From Streptosporangiaceae bacterium (GTDB lineage Bacteria; Actinomycetota; Actinomycetes; Streptosporangiales; Streptosporangiaceae), in the NCBI GenBank assembly GCA_019245115.1, contig JAFARZ010000144.1, positions 1 through 62,570 on the forward strand: a DNA stretch of 62,570 bases, in the 5' to 3' direction. Of the stretch, positions 36,114 through 44,963 are shown piece after piece. The stretch's first letter is position 1; each line of letters opens with the position of its first letter. The notes under the pieces are model-generated. The model did no database searches. It had not been told where the DNA came from and saw only the letters and a list, made by a program, of their open reading frames with translations. The position numbers and the translations under genes are program-made.

Positions 36114-36333
36114 CCGACATTTCAAGATATGCGCCATATGCCAAGGTGGGCTGTCAGCCGACGTGATTAACGTGGACGCTCCCGATTACGCTGGCCAGCC
36201 TGGCTAACCGCCCTTATCGCCGCAAAACGGGCGCGTGAGCTGCCACTTTGCGGAAGATAGGAGCCCGCTGGAAGAAAAGGCGCCGGAAAGCGGCGCCCTT
36301 TCTTCCGTAGGGCGCTTTTATTCCGCATCGTCC
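36114..36333 (+). repeat. Composite palindromic repeat, copy C
   Basis: Starts with CCGACATTTCAAGATATGCG (36114). Core palindrome at 36244-36333: GCGGAAGATAGGAGCCC, inner stem GGAAGAAAAGGCGCCGG / GCGGCGCCCTTTCTTCC, and outer return arm with ATTCCGCATCGTCC. This is the most symmetric of the four copies. Confidence 0.85.
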
Positions 36334-36528
36334 GACGCGACCACCGGCCACGTAACGGGTCATATCCCGGCAAACCGTCGCCCGTTCACGACACCAGTGC
36401 TCGCATTCGGCGATAACAGTCCGTGCCAACTGGGTCGGCCTGCTGCGGTCGTCAAATTGGCTCGTTGAAACGATCCAAGCGAGCGAGCAACGTGCCTAGG
36501 GGTAACGGCTGATCGTGCGGTCGTCGGC

Positions 36529-36642
36529 GGCAGGTAACTTCAGCGGGCGTTGCCGGTGAGCGGCTCGCGCCAGCGGTTGGTGATCGGCAGGTAACTTCAG
36601 CGGGCGTTGCCGGTGAGCGGCTCGCGCCAGCGGCTGGTGATC
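36529..36642 (-). repeat. 57-bp tandem duplication of the nadE 3' end
   Basis: 36529-36585 and 36586-36642 differ at one base by eye. Period 57 (19 codons). The inner copy contains the true nadE stop; the outer copy lies just beyond it as a second non-coding C-terminus. Confidence 0.9.
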
Positions 36643-38654
36643 GGCAGCCGGCGGTCGCGGCCGAAGTTCTTCTGCGTGATCTTCGGGCCGGGCGGGTACT
36701 GCCGCCGCTTGTACTCGGCCAGGTCCACCAGCCGGATCACCCGTTCGACCAGCGCCGGGTCGTGGCCGGCCGCGATCAGTTCGGCCGAGCCCATGTCCTT
36801 CTCCACGTAGTCGTCGAGCAGCGCGTCGAGGACGGCGTAGTCGGGCAGCGAGTCGGTGTCCATCTGGCCGGGCGCCAGCTCCGCGCTCGGCGGCTTGGTG
36901 ATCGAGTTCTCCGGGATCGGCGGTGTCTCGCCGCGCCGCCGGGCCTCGTCATTGCGCCAGCGGGCCAGTTCCCACACCAGCGTCTTGAACACGTCCTTGA
37001 TCGGCCCAAATCCGCCCGCCGAATCGCCGTACAGCGTCGAATAGCCGGTGGCCAGCTCGCTCTTGTTGCCGGTGGTGAGCACCAGGTGCCCGTGGGCGTT
37101 GGACAGTCCCATGAGGATGACCCCGCGCACCCGGGCCTGGAGGTTCTCCGCGGGCAGACCGGTCTCCGGGAAGCCGGCCGGAACCAGCTCCCCGGCGAAC
37201 GCCTCGACCATGGACTTGATCGGAACCGTGACCGCGTGCAGCCCCTGCCGTCTGACCAGTTCCTCCGCGTCGCCGACGGAGTGCTCGGTCGAGTACCGGC
37301 TCGGCATCAGCACCACGTGCACGTTGTCCGGCCCGATCGCGTCGGCCGCGATCGTCGCGGTCAGCGCCGAGTCGATGCCGCCGGACAGCCCCAGGATGAC
37401 CGAACGAAATCCGTTCTTCCGCACATAATCCCGCACCCCCGTCACCAGCGCCCCATAGACCTCCGCCGGATCCGGCAACCGCGGCCAAACCGGCCCAGCC
37501 GTGTCGCCCGTTCCCGCGCCGTCCGCTGTCTCTGCCGTTCCCGCGCCGTCCGCCGCCCCTGTCGCTCCTGCCGTCCCAGCCCCGGACATATCCGACATTG
37601 CAGGATTTGACAGAGTGCTGCTGGGAGTGATGCCCGGCCCGCTGGATTGGCGCATGTCCGGCATTTCCGCATACGTACCGGAAGATTGGCCTATTGACGT
37701 GGAAGATCGGGGCCTGGTGGAAGAAAGGGTGCCGGTTTCCGGCGCCTTTCCTTCCGGAGGGCTCCAAATTTCCGCGAGATTTACCCGCTTTATGGTGATC
37801 GTCGTGCCGTCGCCCGCGTCGACCGGCTGATCCTCGGGCAGCGGGGCCGTTGTCGCGGCGGGCAGGTCCAGGTCCGCGACGACGAGGGCTTCCTCGAACT
37901 GCGGTCCGCGGGCGAGAAGGTCCCCGTCGGCGGAGACCAGGATCGAGTCGCCGTCGAAGACAAGCTCGTCCTGTCCGCCGATCATGTTCGCGTAGGCGAG
38001 CACCGCCCCGGCCTCCCGCGCTCGCCGCACGCACAGGTCCAGCCGGACGTCATCCTTGCCCCGCTCGTAAGGCGAGGCGTTCGGCACCACGAGCAGGCTC
38101 GCCTGAGCCTGCCGTGTCACCGCCACCGGGCCGCCCTCCTGCCACAGGTCCTCGCAGATGGCGATCGCGACGTCCAGCGCCTCGCCGTCCCCGCCGGGCA
38201 GCCGGAACACCGGCAGGCAATTGCCGGGCACGAAGTACCGGAACTCGTCGAAGACGCCGTAGTTCGGCAGATGGTGCTTGGCGCTGGTGATGACCACCCG
38301 CCCGCCGTACAGCAAGGCCGCCGCGTCCTGCGGCGCCCCGGCGGGCAGCCCGGTCCGCGGCGCCAGCTCCGCCCGCCGGTCCAGGTAGCCGGCGACCACG
38401 GCGACTCCGCCGAGCCCCTCCGCGCCAAGCCGCTCGGCCACCCGGTACAGGGTGGCGATCGACGCCTCGACGAACGACGCGCGCAGCGCCAGGTCCTCGA
38501 CGGGGTACCCGGTGAGCATCATCTCCGGGAACACGACGACCCGCGCCCCCCGCCCCGCGGCCCGGCGTGTCCACTCCACGATCAGTCCCGCATTCCCGTC
38601 CAGGTCCCCGACCGTGGCATTGACCTGGGCCAGTGCGATCCGCAGCCTAGTCAC
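36597..38654 (-). CDS. nadE: Glutamine-dependent NAD+ synthetase with repeat-encoded linker
   Basis: 685 aa. Makes NAD from deamido-NAD, glutamine and ATP. The N-terminal nitrilase-type glutaminase has E44 (FPEMMLTGYP), K125 (SAKHHLPNYG) and C166 (AICEDLW). The C-terminal synthetase has the P-loop SGGIDS (423-428), TGNKSELATGYSTLYGD and the basic end RRQYPPGPKITQKNFGRDRR. Start GTG 38654 is 6 nt after TAGGCT (leaderless) and overlaps the NACHT stop. Residues ~291-387 are an extra low-complexity linker (PRSSTSIGQSSG, GAADGAGTAETADGAG) encoded by composite repeat D; both enzyme halves look intact. Confidence 0.95.
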   Translation of the reverse strand: MTRLRIALAQVNATVGDLDGNAGLIVEWTRRAAGRGARVVVFPEMMLTGYPVEDLALRASFVEASIATLYRVAERLGAEGLGGVAVVAGYLDRRAELAPRTGLPAGAPQDAAALLYGGRVVITSAKHHLPNYGVFDEFRYFVPGNCLPVFRLPGGDGEALDVAIAICEDLWQEGGPVAVTRQAQASLLVVPNASPYERGKDDVRLDLCVRRAREAGAVLAYANMIGGQDELVFDGDSILVSADGDLLARGPQFEEALVVADLDLPAATTAPLPEDQPVDAGDGTTITIKRVNLAEIWSPPEGKAPETGTLSSTRPRSSTSIGQSSGTYAEMPDMRQSSGPGITPSSTLSNPAMSDMSGAGTAGATGAADGAGTAETADGAGTGDTAGPVWPRLPDPAEVYGALVTGVRDYVRKNGFRSVILGLSGGIDSALTATIAADAIGPDNVHVVLMPSRYSTEHSVGDAEELVRRQGLHAVTVPIKSMVEAFAGELVPAGFPETGLPAENLQARVRGVILMGLSNAHGHLVLTTGNKSELATGYSTLYGDSAGGFGPIKDVFKTLVWELARWRNDEARRRGETPPIPENSITKPPSAELAPGQMDTDSLPDYAVLDALLDDYVEKDMGSAELIAAGHDPALVERVIRLVDLAEYKRRQYPPGPKITQKNFGRDRRLPITSRWREPLTGNAR
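37485..37782 (-). repeat. Composite palindromic repeat, copy D, inside nadE
   Basis: On the + strand: C-rich minisatellite with a 27-bp unit (GTTCCCGCGCCGTCCGC at 37510 and 37537), CCGACATT (37592), a variant CCGGCATTTC (37658), then the core palindrome 37690-37782 in reverse orientation. Read on the - strand it is open and in frame with nadE. Same order of parts as copies A and C. Confidence 0.85.
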
Positions 38655-41557
38655 ACATCCAGCCTAGGCCCCGGGCCGGCATCGTCGGACTGCGCGGTGA
38701 AGTTAACCCGGCCCTCGGCCCAGTCCCGGAAGACCCGGTTGAACCCCTCCGGCACCGGGAGATCGGGGAGCTTGTGGCGACGGCCGCCATTGACCCGGCG
38801 GCGAAGATAGGGCAGCAGGCCGCGCAGCGGGCCCAGCTCGTCGGGGCTCTGCCCGTAAGGCCAGGTCGGTTCCTTCTTCTCGGTCAGGATGCACACGATC
38901 GCGGCTGCTCCCAGCCAGGCACTCGGTCCCAGCCTGGCCGGGTTATCGGTCGCAAGCCGCTGCTCCGGAGCTTTGTGCCAATAGCTGACGGGACCCTTCA
39001 GCCACGGGGGTTCGGGGTGATCCCGCAGGTAGTGGCCGACGGCAGCCAGATCGTCGACGACCGATGTCTCGCCGTACGCGGGCCATCCGGCCAGGAAGGC
39101 CCGGAAGACGCGGGCGAGGTAGGGCTCATCCACCTTGCTGACGAAGAAGTAATGCGGGATGCCCTGGAAGAACAGCGCGATGCCGCCATGCATCTCCAGG
39201 GCCTGCTTGCCGGTGATGACGCCAGATTCCACGGCCGCCAGGGCGATGTAGGCGTCGTCTTCGGCGGCGCTGCGCACATGGGTGCGATGAGCCCAGAGGA
39301 AGGCGTCGACATTGGATCGCCGCGGTTCGGTCTCGCCAGCTGAATAGCCCTTCGACAGGAACAGGAGGAGGGCGCCGACGTTGGCTGTTCGTCCGCCAGA
39401 TCTCATCGCCTCGGCGATCGCGGTGTCGATCTCGGCCAGGATAGTTTCGCGATATGAGCCGCAGTGCACCAGCAGGGCCAGCAGCGCCTCGGCCCAGGGA
39501 TAAGGCCTGGCTTCTGCCGTAACGGTCTGAGCCGTAACGGCCCGAGCCGTAACGGTCCGGGCCGTGTGGCCGCTGCCGATGGCCATGGCGCCGATCTGGC
39601 GGGTGAGATCGCGGACACATCGCGGGGAGGGATCCACCGAGCGCAGGCAGATGGCCAGGAACCTCAGCATCCTTCCCTGCAAGTCCGGATTGCGTTTGGC
39701 GCTGTTCCCGATCAGGGTGTCGAAGATGCGCCGAGCACCGTCGACGATCGTGCTGTCCTTGACCTGGATGGCGAGTTCGCCGACGACCTCCCACTCGTTA
39801 CGCGCGGCGTGCGGGGTCAGCTCCTGGGCGAGGAGTTCTGGCGTGTCGTGATTGAACGCGAGCTGCTCGGCGGCGAAGTATTCCAGGAACGTGCGATGGG
39901 TGAACGCGTACAGCTTCTCGCCTGTCGCGGTCGTGCCGACATCGCTGAACACCCACAGGCGCCCCCGGCAGAACTCGACGAACTCACGGGCGGCGTGCTT
40001 GGCCTCGCCCTCGGATTCGAAGCCGCGCCCGTGCAGGAAGTCGGCCGTCTCGGTGATCAATTCGCGCTCGGTGACGGCCGGCTGCGGTTCGTTCCAGGTA
40101 AAGAACAGCCAGGCCAGATGCCGGAGCGCGGCTTCGAGGAACCGTCCAGCACGCAGCTCCCGGTGGATCCGGCGGCGGGCGTCCCAGCTCCGGAACAGCA
40201 GGGTCGCGCACTGCCCGTACACCTCGGCGCGGTTACGCGGCAGCGAGCCCTTGCCTCGGTAGAGGATGCACATGAGCGACAGCAGCAGCGGGTTGGATCG
40301 CAGGTCAGGGACACTGGCGCTCTCGGCGAGAAACGCCTCGGCGTCGTCGGCACGCGCATCCTCATCCAGTGCGAACCACTTGCGGACGTAGTCATCGACT
40401 TCCTCGCTGCCGAATCGGCCCAGCCGGTAGCAGGTGAACTGAGTGTCGTCGAGGCGAGCCTGGTCATAACCGATCAGGCGGGAGGTGACCAGCACCGGTG
40501 CCTGGGGGTACTCGGCACAGAACCGCTCGACCCGATTCGTCACATCCCTGCGCCGGGTGGTGTCCAGTAGCTCGTCCAGGCCGTCGAAGATCACGACGGC
40601 GCGGCCGGTGAGGAGCAGCAGGTCCACCAGGTCAGGTGGCGGCGGGCACTGGTACAGCGTTTCCAGGGCGTTCTCGATATACCCGACGACCGATCTCTCC
40701 GGCGGGTCCTCGGCGGCGAACTCCCGGAGGATGACGAGGAAGGGCACGCGGCCTAGGGGCCCCGAGGCGAAATGGTGCATCAGGACGTTCGCGGCCGTGG
40801 TCTTGCCGCCACCCGGGTCGCCCAGCAGGACGCTCCGGTCAAGCCGTGTGGCCAGCTGCCATATGTCCAGGGGAGCGGTCTTCGGCCGTGACAGTACAGC
40901 TCGTTCGGGGTAAAGATCCGCCGATATGGCGGTGGGGACGTAGATGTCGGCGATGGGAACGCGGCGGCGGCGATCGAGATCAGGAGGTTCCAGCTTGCCG
41001 TGCTGCTCACAGACGTGGCGGCAGTATCCGGCCAGGAACTGAGACTCGGTGCGCCGATCCGGCCGGGAAGACAGCGCCGCGGTGTGCCGTTCGATGGCGT
41101 GCAGGATGCTGATCATCCGGACGTTGTAGGCGTCGCTACGGATCTGGGCCAGCAGCGGCGGATCGTCGGCTTCCAGGCGTGCGACGAGCGAACAGATCTC
41201 GTCGTCGTAGTAGTCCGCCAGCGCGGCTGCCTCCGGCGACGGGCCGAGCGTCAGCCGGAGCGTCGAGCGGGCCTTTTCCGCATAGGTCTCCGCGGCGTCG
41301 GTCAGCCGGACCGCCAGCAGCTCCTGCAGGGCCGCCTGTACCTCGTCGCTGGACAGTACCCCGGCGAGCTCACCCGGAACCGGTACGGCCGGCGGCTGGC
41401 TGGTCAGCGCGTATGTTTCAAACCAGCGGGCAACCGTCACGTCGTGCTCGCGGCGGCGGCGCGGCAGGGAGCCGAGGGCGACGCTGATCCGGCGGCCCGC
41501 CACCGCGATCGCGTTGATCAGCGCGCCGGTGACTATCTCATCGATATTGATCAACAA
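38651..41557 (-). CDS. NACHT-domain NTPase (STAND/NLR-like protein)
   Basis: 968 aa from TTG 41557 (GGGAG ~7 nt upstream; the frame is open to 41824 but that overlaps glnA2). Helical N-terminal region 1-210. NACHT: Walker A GDPGGGKTT (246-254), Walker B VVIFDGLDEL (321-330) with the NACHT-type small residue and acidic tail, LVTSRLIGY, then NPLLLSLMCILYRGKG, FTHRTFLEYFAAEQL and a ~400-residue C-terminal sensor-like region. Bacterial NACHT proteins include anti-phage defence factors, but no effector domain is evident here. A 15-bp tandem repeat (39516-39563) encodes TVTARAVTAQTVTA. Stop overlaps nadE. Confidence 0.9.
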   Translation of the reverse strand: MLINIDEIVTGALINAIAVAGRRISVALGSLPRRRREHDVTVARWFETYALTSQPPAVPVPGELAGVLSSDEVQAALQELLAVRLTDAAETYAEKARSTLRLTLGPSPEAAALADYYDDEICSLVARLEADDPPLLAQIRSDAYNVRMISILHAIERHTAALSSRPDRRTESQFLAGYCRHVCEQHGKLEPPDLDRRRRVPIADIYVPTAISADLYPERAVLSRPKTAPLDIWQLATRLDRSVLLGDPGGGKTTAANVLMHHFASGPLGRVPFLVILREFAAEDPPERSVVGYIENALETLYQCPPPPDLVDLLLLTGRAVVIFDGLDELLDTTRRRDVTNRVERFCAEYPQAPVLVTSRLIGYDQARLDDTQFTCYRLGRFGSEEVDDYVRKWFALDEDARADDAEAFLAESASVPDLRSNPLLLSLMCILYRGKGSLPRNRAEVYGQCATLLFRSWDARRRIHRELRAGRFLEAALRHLAWLFFTWNEPQPAVTERELITETADFLHGRGFESEGEAKHAAREFVEFCRGRLWVFSDVGTTATGEKLYAFTHRTFLEYFAAEQLAFNHDTPELLAQELTPHAARNEWEVVGELAIQVKDSTIVDGARRIFDTLIGNSAKRNPDLQGRMLRFLAICLRSVDPSPRCVRDLTRQIGAMAIGSGHTARTVTARAVTAQTVTAEARPYPWAEALLALLVHCGSYRETILAEIDTAIAEAMRSGGRTANVGALLLFLSKGYSAGETEPRRSNVDAFLWAHRTHVRSAAEDDAYIALAAVESGVITGKQALEMHGGIALFFQGIPHYFFVSKVDEPYLARVFRAFLAGWPAYGETSVVDDLAAVGHYLRDHPEPPWLKGPVSYWHKAPEQRLATDNPARLGPSAWLGAAAIVCILTEKKEPTWPYGQSPDELGPLRGLLPYLRRRVNGGRRHKLPDLPVPEGFNRVFRDWAEGRVNFTAQSDDAGPGPRLDV
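38661..38666 (-). promoter_or_regulatory. -10 box of a leaderless nadE promoter
   Basis: TAGGCT six nt upstream of the nadE GTG, inside the 3' end of the NACHT gene; allows nadE to be expressed without the upstream gene. Confidence 0.6.
39516..39563 (-). repeat. 15-bp tandem repeat in the NACHT gene
   Basis: Three units of GCCGTAACGG(T/C)C(T/C)GA in a row, five codons each, between the NACHT and C-terminal helical regions. Confidence 0.8.
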
Positions 41558-41585
41558 TGCGTCACTCCCGGGGTATACCGGGATA

Positions 41586-41651
41586 TTAACGCGGCTGAAA
41601 CGAGCGACGGGCAGACTCGCTGCCAAGGGGGGTCGACGCGGAACGTAAGGT
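41586..41651 (+). promoter_or_regulatory. glnA2 promoter region with weak GlnR-like half-sites
   Basis: TTAAC-N6-GAAAC at 41586-41601 resembles half of a GlnR box. TAAGGT (41646-41651) lies 6 nt before the GTG start, so glnA2 is probably leaderless. Confidence 0.4.
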
Positions 41652-41657
41652 GAAGCC

Positions 41658-43028
41658 GTGGACAGGCAGGAAGAGTTCGTGCTGCGCACGCTGGAAGAGC
41701 GGGACATCCGCTTTGTCCGGCTGTGGTTTACCGACGTGCTGGGTTCTCTCAAGTCGGTGGCTGTCGCTCCGGCCGAGCTCGAGGGCGCGTTTGCCGACGG
41801 CATCGGGTTCGATGGCTCGGCCATCGAGGGATTCGCCCGGGTCTACGAGGCGGACATGATCGCCAGACCGGATCCGTCGACGTTCCAGCTGCTTCCGTGG
41901 CGTGGCGAGTATCCCGGTGTGGCCAGGATGTTCTGCGACATCCTGCTCCCGGGCGGGTCGCCGTCGTACGCGGATCCGCGCTGGGTGCTCAAGCGTAACC
42001 TCAGCAAGGCGTCCGACCTCGGCTTCACGTTCTACGCCCACCCCGAGATCGAGTTCTTCCTGCTCAAGCGCAAGCCCGAGCCGGGGGAGAAGCCGGAGCC
42101 GATCGACACCGGCGGGTACTACGACCACACGCCGCATTCGATCGCGCACGACTTCCGCCGGATGTCGATCACCATGCTCGAGCAGATGGGCATCTCGGTG
42201 GAATACAGCCACCACGAGGGTGCGCCCGGGCAGCAGGAGATCGACCTCCGGTACGCCGACGCGCTGACCACGGCCGACAACATCATGGCGTTCCGCTTGG
42301 TGATGAAGGAAGTGGCGATCGAGCAGGACGTCTATGCAACGTTCATGCCCAAGCCGTTCACCGACCATCCCGGCTCGGGTATGCACACCCATGTCTCCCT
42401 GTTCGAGGGCGACCGCAACGCGTTCTATGAGGCGGGTGCGGAATTCCAGCTGTCCAAGACCGCGCGGGCGTTCATCGCCGGCCTGCTGCGGCACGCGCCG
42501 GAGATCACCGCGGTGTGCAACCAGTGGGTGAACTCCTACAAGCGGCTGTGGGGCGCCGCGGAACGCACGGCGGGCGCCGGGGGAGAGGCGCCGGCTTACG
42601 TCTGCTGGGGGCACAACAACCGCTCCGCCCTGGTCCGGGTGCCGATGTACAAGCCGCAGAAGGGCAACTCGACCCGGGTCGAATTCCGGTCGGTGGACGC
42701 GGCCTGCAATCCGTACCTGGCGTTCGCCTGCATCCTGTCCGCCGGGCTGAAGGGGATCACGGAGGACTACGAACTGCCGCCCGGCGCCGAGGACGACGTG
42801 TGGGCGCTGACCTCCGCGGAGCGCCGGGCGCTGGGGATCCGGCCCCTTCCGCAGGACCTTGACCAGGCCATCCGGGTCATGCAGGACAGCGAACTCGTGG
42901 CGGAGACGCTGGGGGAGCACGTATTCGACTTCTTCTTGCGGAACAAGAAGGAGGAGTGGCAGGAGTACCGCCGCCAGGTCACCGAATACGAGCTGAGCCG
43001 CTATCTGCCGATGCTCTTAGCAGACTAG
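41658..43028 (+). CDS. glnA2: Glutamine synthetase family protein, GlnA2 type
   Basis: 456 aa from GTG 41658. GS-I fold: GIGFDGSAIEGFARVYEADM, AHPEIEFFLLKR (metal E), SHHEGAPGQQEIDLRYADALTTAD, FMPKPFTDHPGSGMHTHVSLF and [21 protein letters not shown]. It lacks the adenylylation loop DLYELPP of GlnA1 (here TEDYELPPGAEDD), so GlnE probably does not act on it. In actinobacteria the GlnA2 branch lies near glnE and includes gamma-glutamylpolyamine synthetases; polyamine use rather than bulk glutamine synthesis is possible. Confidence 0.93.
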   Translation: MDRQEEFVLRTLEERDIRFVRLWFTDVLGSLKSVAVAPAELEGAFADGIGFDGSAIEGFARVYEADMIARPDPSTFQLLPWRGEYPGVARMFCDILLPGGSPSYADPRWVLKRNLSKASDLGFTFYAHPEIEFFLLKRKPEPGEKPEPIDTGGYYDHTPHSIAHDFRRMSITMLEQMGISVEYSHHEGAPGQQEIDLRYADALTTADNIMAFRLVMKEVAIEQDVYATFMPKPFTDHPGSGMHTHVSLFEGDRNAFYEAGAEFQLSKTARAFIAGLLRHAPEITAVCNQWVNSYKRLWGAAERTAGAGGEAPAYVCWGHNNRSALVRVPMYKPQKGNSTRVEFRSVDAACNPYLAFACILSAGLKGITEDYELPPGAEDDVWALTSAERRALGIRPLPQDLDQAIRVMQDSELVAETLGEHVFDFFLRNKKEEWQEYRRQVTEYELSRYLPMLLAD

Positions 43029-43057
43029 GACTCGCACGAGCCGAGGTAGCGCCACCG

Positions 43058-44902
43058 CTACTCCTCGAACCGGCCGCCCAGGTGCTTGGCCAGGAACCGC
43101 TCCGCGGCGGCGTAGAACTTCAGCCGGTTCTGGGGCTTGGCGAAGCCGTGGCCTTCGTCGGGGAACAGCATGTACTCGTGGTCGATCCCGGCCGCCGTCA
43201 GGGCCGCGACGATCTGCTCCGACTCGGCCTGCTTGACCCGTGGGTCGTTGGCCCCCTGAGCGATCAGCAACGGGATGCGGATGTCCGAAACCCGGGACAG
43301 CGGGGACCGGGACCACAAGAACTCCTCGTCGGTCTCCGGATTGCCGACCCGCTTGTACAGCTGCGCCTTCATCGGCGCCCAGTAGGGCGGGATCGTGTCG
43401 AGCAGCGTCTTCAGGTTGGACGGTCCGACGATGTCCACCGCGCAGCGGAATACGTCCGGCGTGAACGCCGCGCCCACCAGGGCGGCGTAGCCGCCGTACG
43501 AGCCGCCGTAGATGGCCACGCGATCGGGGTCCGCCCAGCCCCGCGAGACCACGTACGACACCGCGTCCAGCAGGTCATCGTGCATTTTCGCACCCCACTC
43601 GCGGTCGCCGGCCGCGACGAACGACTTGCCGTAGCCGGTGGAGCCGCGGTAGTTGACCTGGATGCACAGGTAACCCCTGTTGGCCAGCCATTGCGCCTCC
43701 GGGTCGAACCCCCATACGTCGCGTGCCTGCGGGCCGCCGTGCACGTTCAGCACGGCCGGCAACCCGGTGCGAGGCAGGCCCGGGGGGAACGTCACGTAGC
43801 CATGTATGACCAGCCCGTCCCGCGCGGTGAAGGAGAACGGCTCCATCGAAGCCAGCTCAAAGCGGTTCAGCTCCGGACGGCTCTCGAACAGGAAGCTCCC
43901 GGTCCGCGACGTCCGGTCGTAACTGAAGAACCGCACCGGTCCGGCGTCGTCGGTGAACGCGACCAGCCACGTCTCGTCGGCGTTGTCACGGCCGTTGAAG
44001 TTCGGGTCGCCGGGGTGCAGTTCCCTGATGGCCTTGAAGTCGGCCTCGACCGAGGGATCGAGCACGTGGTACTCGGCCCGGTCCTTGAGCAGCTCCACGA
44101 TCTGCGGCTCACGGGTGTCCGGGTGCAGCATGGCCCCGGCCACGTCCGCCTCGGGATCGGACAGCAGCTCCGTGACCTCGCCGGTCGCCACATCGAGCCG
44201 GACCAGCCGCCCGGTGTCCGACCCGTCCGCGATGACAGCCAGCAGCGACCGGCCGTCGCCGCTGAACGAGAGCACGTCGCTGGACGTGGCATCGTCGGCG
44301 GAGATCGTCAGCAGGGTCCGCCACTCATCCTCGCCGGTGTCGCGAACCATCAGATCGAAGCCGCCGTCGGGCAGCGGCGACAGCGCCACGCGGACCGCCA
44401 TGTCCTCGTCGGTCAGCCAGCCCGCGTAGCCGGGATTCGAGATCTCCTTCACCAGCTCGCCCGACTCCAGCGTCAGCCGGTAGACGTCATGTAGCTGCGG
44501 ATTGTCGCGGTTCAGGCCGACGAGCACCTCTCCGGGATGGCTCTTCTTGGTCGCGATGATCCGGGCCTGAATACCCTCGAACGGCGTCAGGTCGCGCCGC
44601 GCCATCGTCTCCAGGTCCACGTCGTACAGGCGCCAGTTCTCATCCCCGCCGGCATCCTGGAGGTACATCAGGTGCCGGCTGTCCTGCGCCCAGGCCAGGA
44701 CGCGGATGCCACGGTCCCGGTCGTCGGTCACGACCGTGGCGTCGTCCCAGGAGACCCCGGCCGCCCCGATCGGCGCCACCCAGAGGTTCAGCACCCCCTC
44801 ATAGGGCTCGATCCAGGCGAGCCGCGTCCCGTCCGGCGAGATGCGCGGGCTGACGCGCTCGGGATTGCCGAACAGGGTCTCGCGAGGGATGAGTTCAGTC
44901 AT
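43058..44902 (-). CDS. S9 family (prolyl oligopeptidase-like) peptidase
   Basis: 614 aa. N-terminal beta-propeller (blades with [23 protein letters not shown]) and C-terminal alpha/beta hydrolase. S468 in GGSYGGYA, D553 in GANDPRV and H585 in DEGHGF make the catalytic triad. Acylaminoacyl- or dipeptidyl-peptidase type; no signal peptide, so cytoplasmic peptide turnover. Start ATG 44902 is 6 nt after TAGGCA (leaderless). Convergent with glnA2, 29 bp apart. Confidence 0.94.
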   Translation of the reverse strand: MTELIPRETLFGNPERVSPRISPDGTRLAWIEPYEGVLNLWVAPIGAAGVSWDDATVVTDDRDRGIRVLAWAQDSRHLMYLQDAGGDENWRLYDVDLETMARRDLTPFEGIQARIIATKKSHPGEVLVGLNRDNPQLHDVYRLTLESGELVKEISNPGYAGWLTDEDMAVRVALSPLPDGGFDLMVRDTGEDEWRTLLTISADDATSSDVLSFSGDGRSLLAVIADGSDTGRLVRLDVATGEVTELLSDPEADVAGAMLHPDTREPQIVELLKDRAEYHVLDPSVEADFKAIRELHPGDPNFNGRDNADETWLVAFTDDAGPVRFFSYDRTSRTGSFLFESRPELNRFELASMEPFSFTARDGLVIHGYVTFPPGLPRTGLPAVLNVHGGPQARDVWGFDPEAQWLANRGYLCIQVNYRGSTGYGKSFVAAGDREWGAKMHDDLLDAVSYVVSRGWADPDRVAIYGGSYGGYAALVGAAFTPDVFRCAVDIVGPSNLKTLLDTIPPYWAPMKAQLYKRVGNPETDEEFLWSRSPLSRVSDIRIPLLIAQGANDPRVKQAESEQIVAALTAAGIDHEYMLFPDEGHGFAKPQNRLKFYAAAERFLAKHLGGRFEE

Positions 44903-44963
44903 GCTCAATGCCTACCACACGCCCGGAGCAGCCTGACCAGTGGAGGAACCGGCGCCGTTCCAT

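Larger units (their letters stand above)
35968..36596. other. Gene-free stretch: C-rich tract and repeat element C
   Basis: No credible gene. Contains a C-rich tandem tract with ~20-bp CGCACCGCCCCACCCCGCCG units (35970-36105), composite repeat copy C (36114-36333) and a 57-bp duplication of the nadE 3' end (36529-36585). Confidence 0.8.

Noticed and set aside
41558..41824. N-terminal extension of the NACHT frame
   Set aside because: Would overlap the start of glnA2 and reads as Ser/Arg-rich antisense sequence; TTG 41557 has a ribosome site.
43029..43075. Terminator between glnA2 and the S9 peptidase
   Set aside because: Only an imperfect 6-9 bp stem (GTAGCG-CCAC-CGCTAC) overlapping the stop codon, with no T-tract; too weak to list.
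42956..44494. 512-codon frame antisense to the S9 peptidase
   Set aside because: No recognisable domain; the sense strand has propeller blades and a complete catalytic triad.
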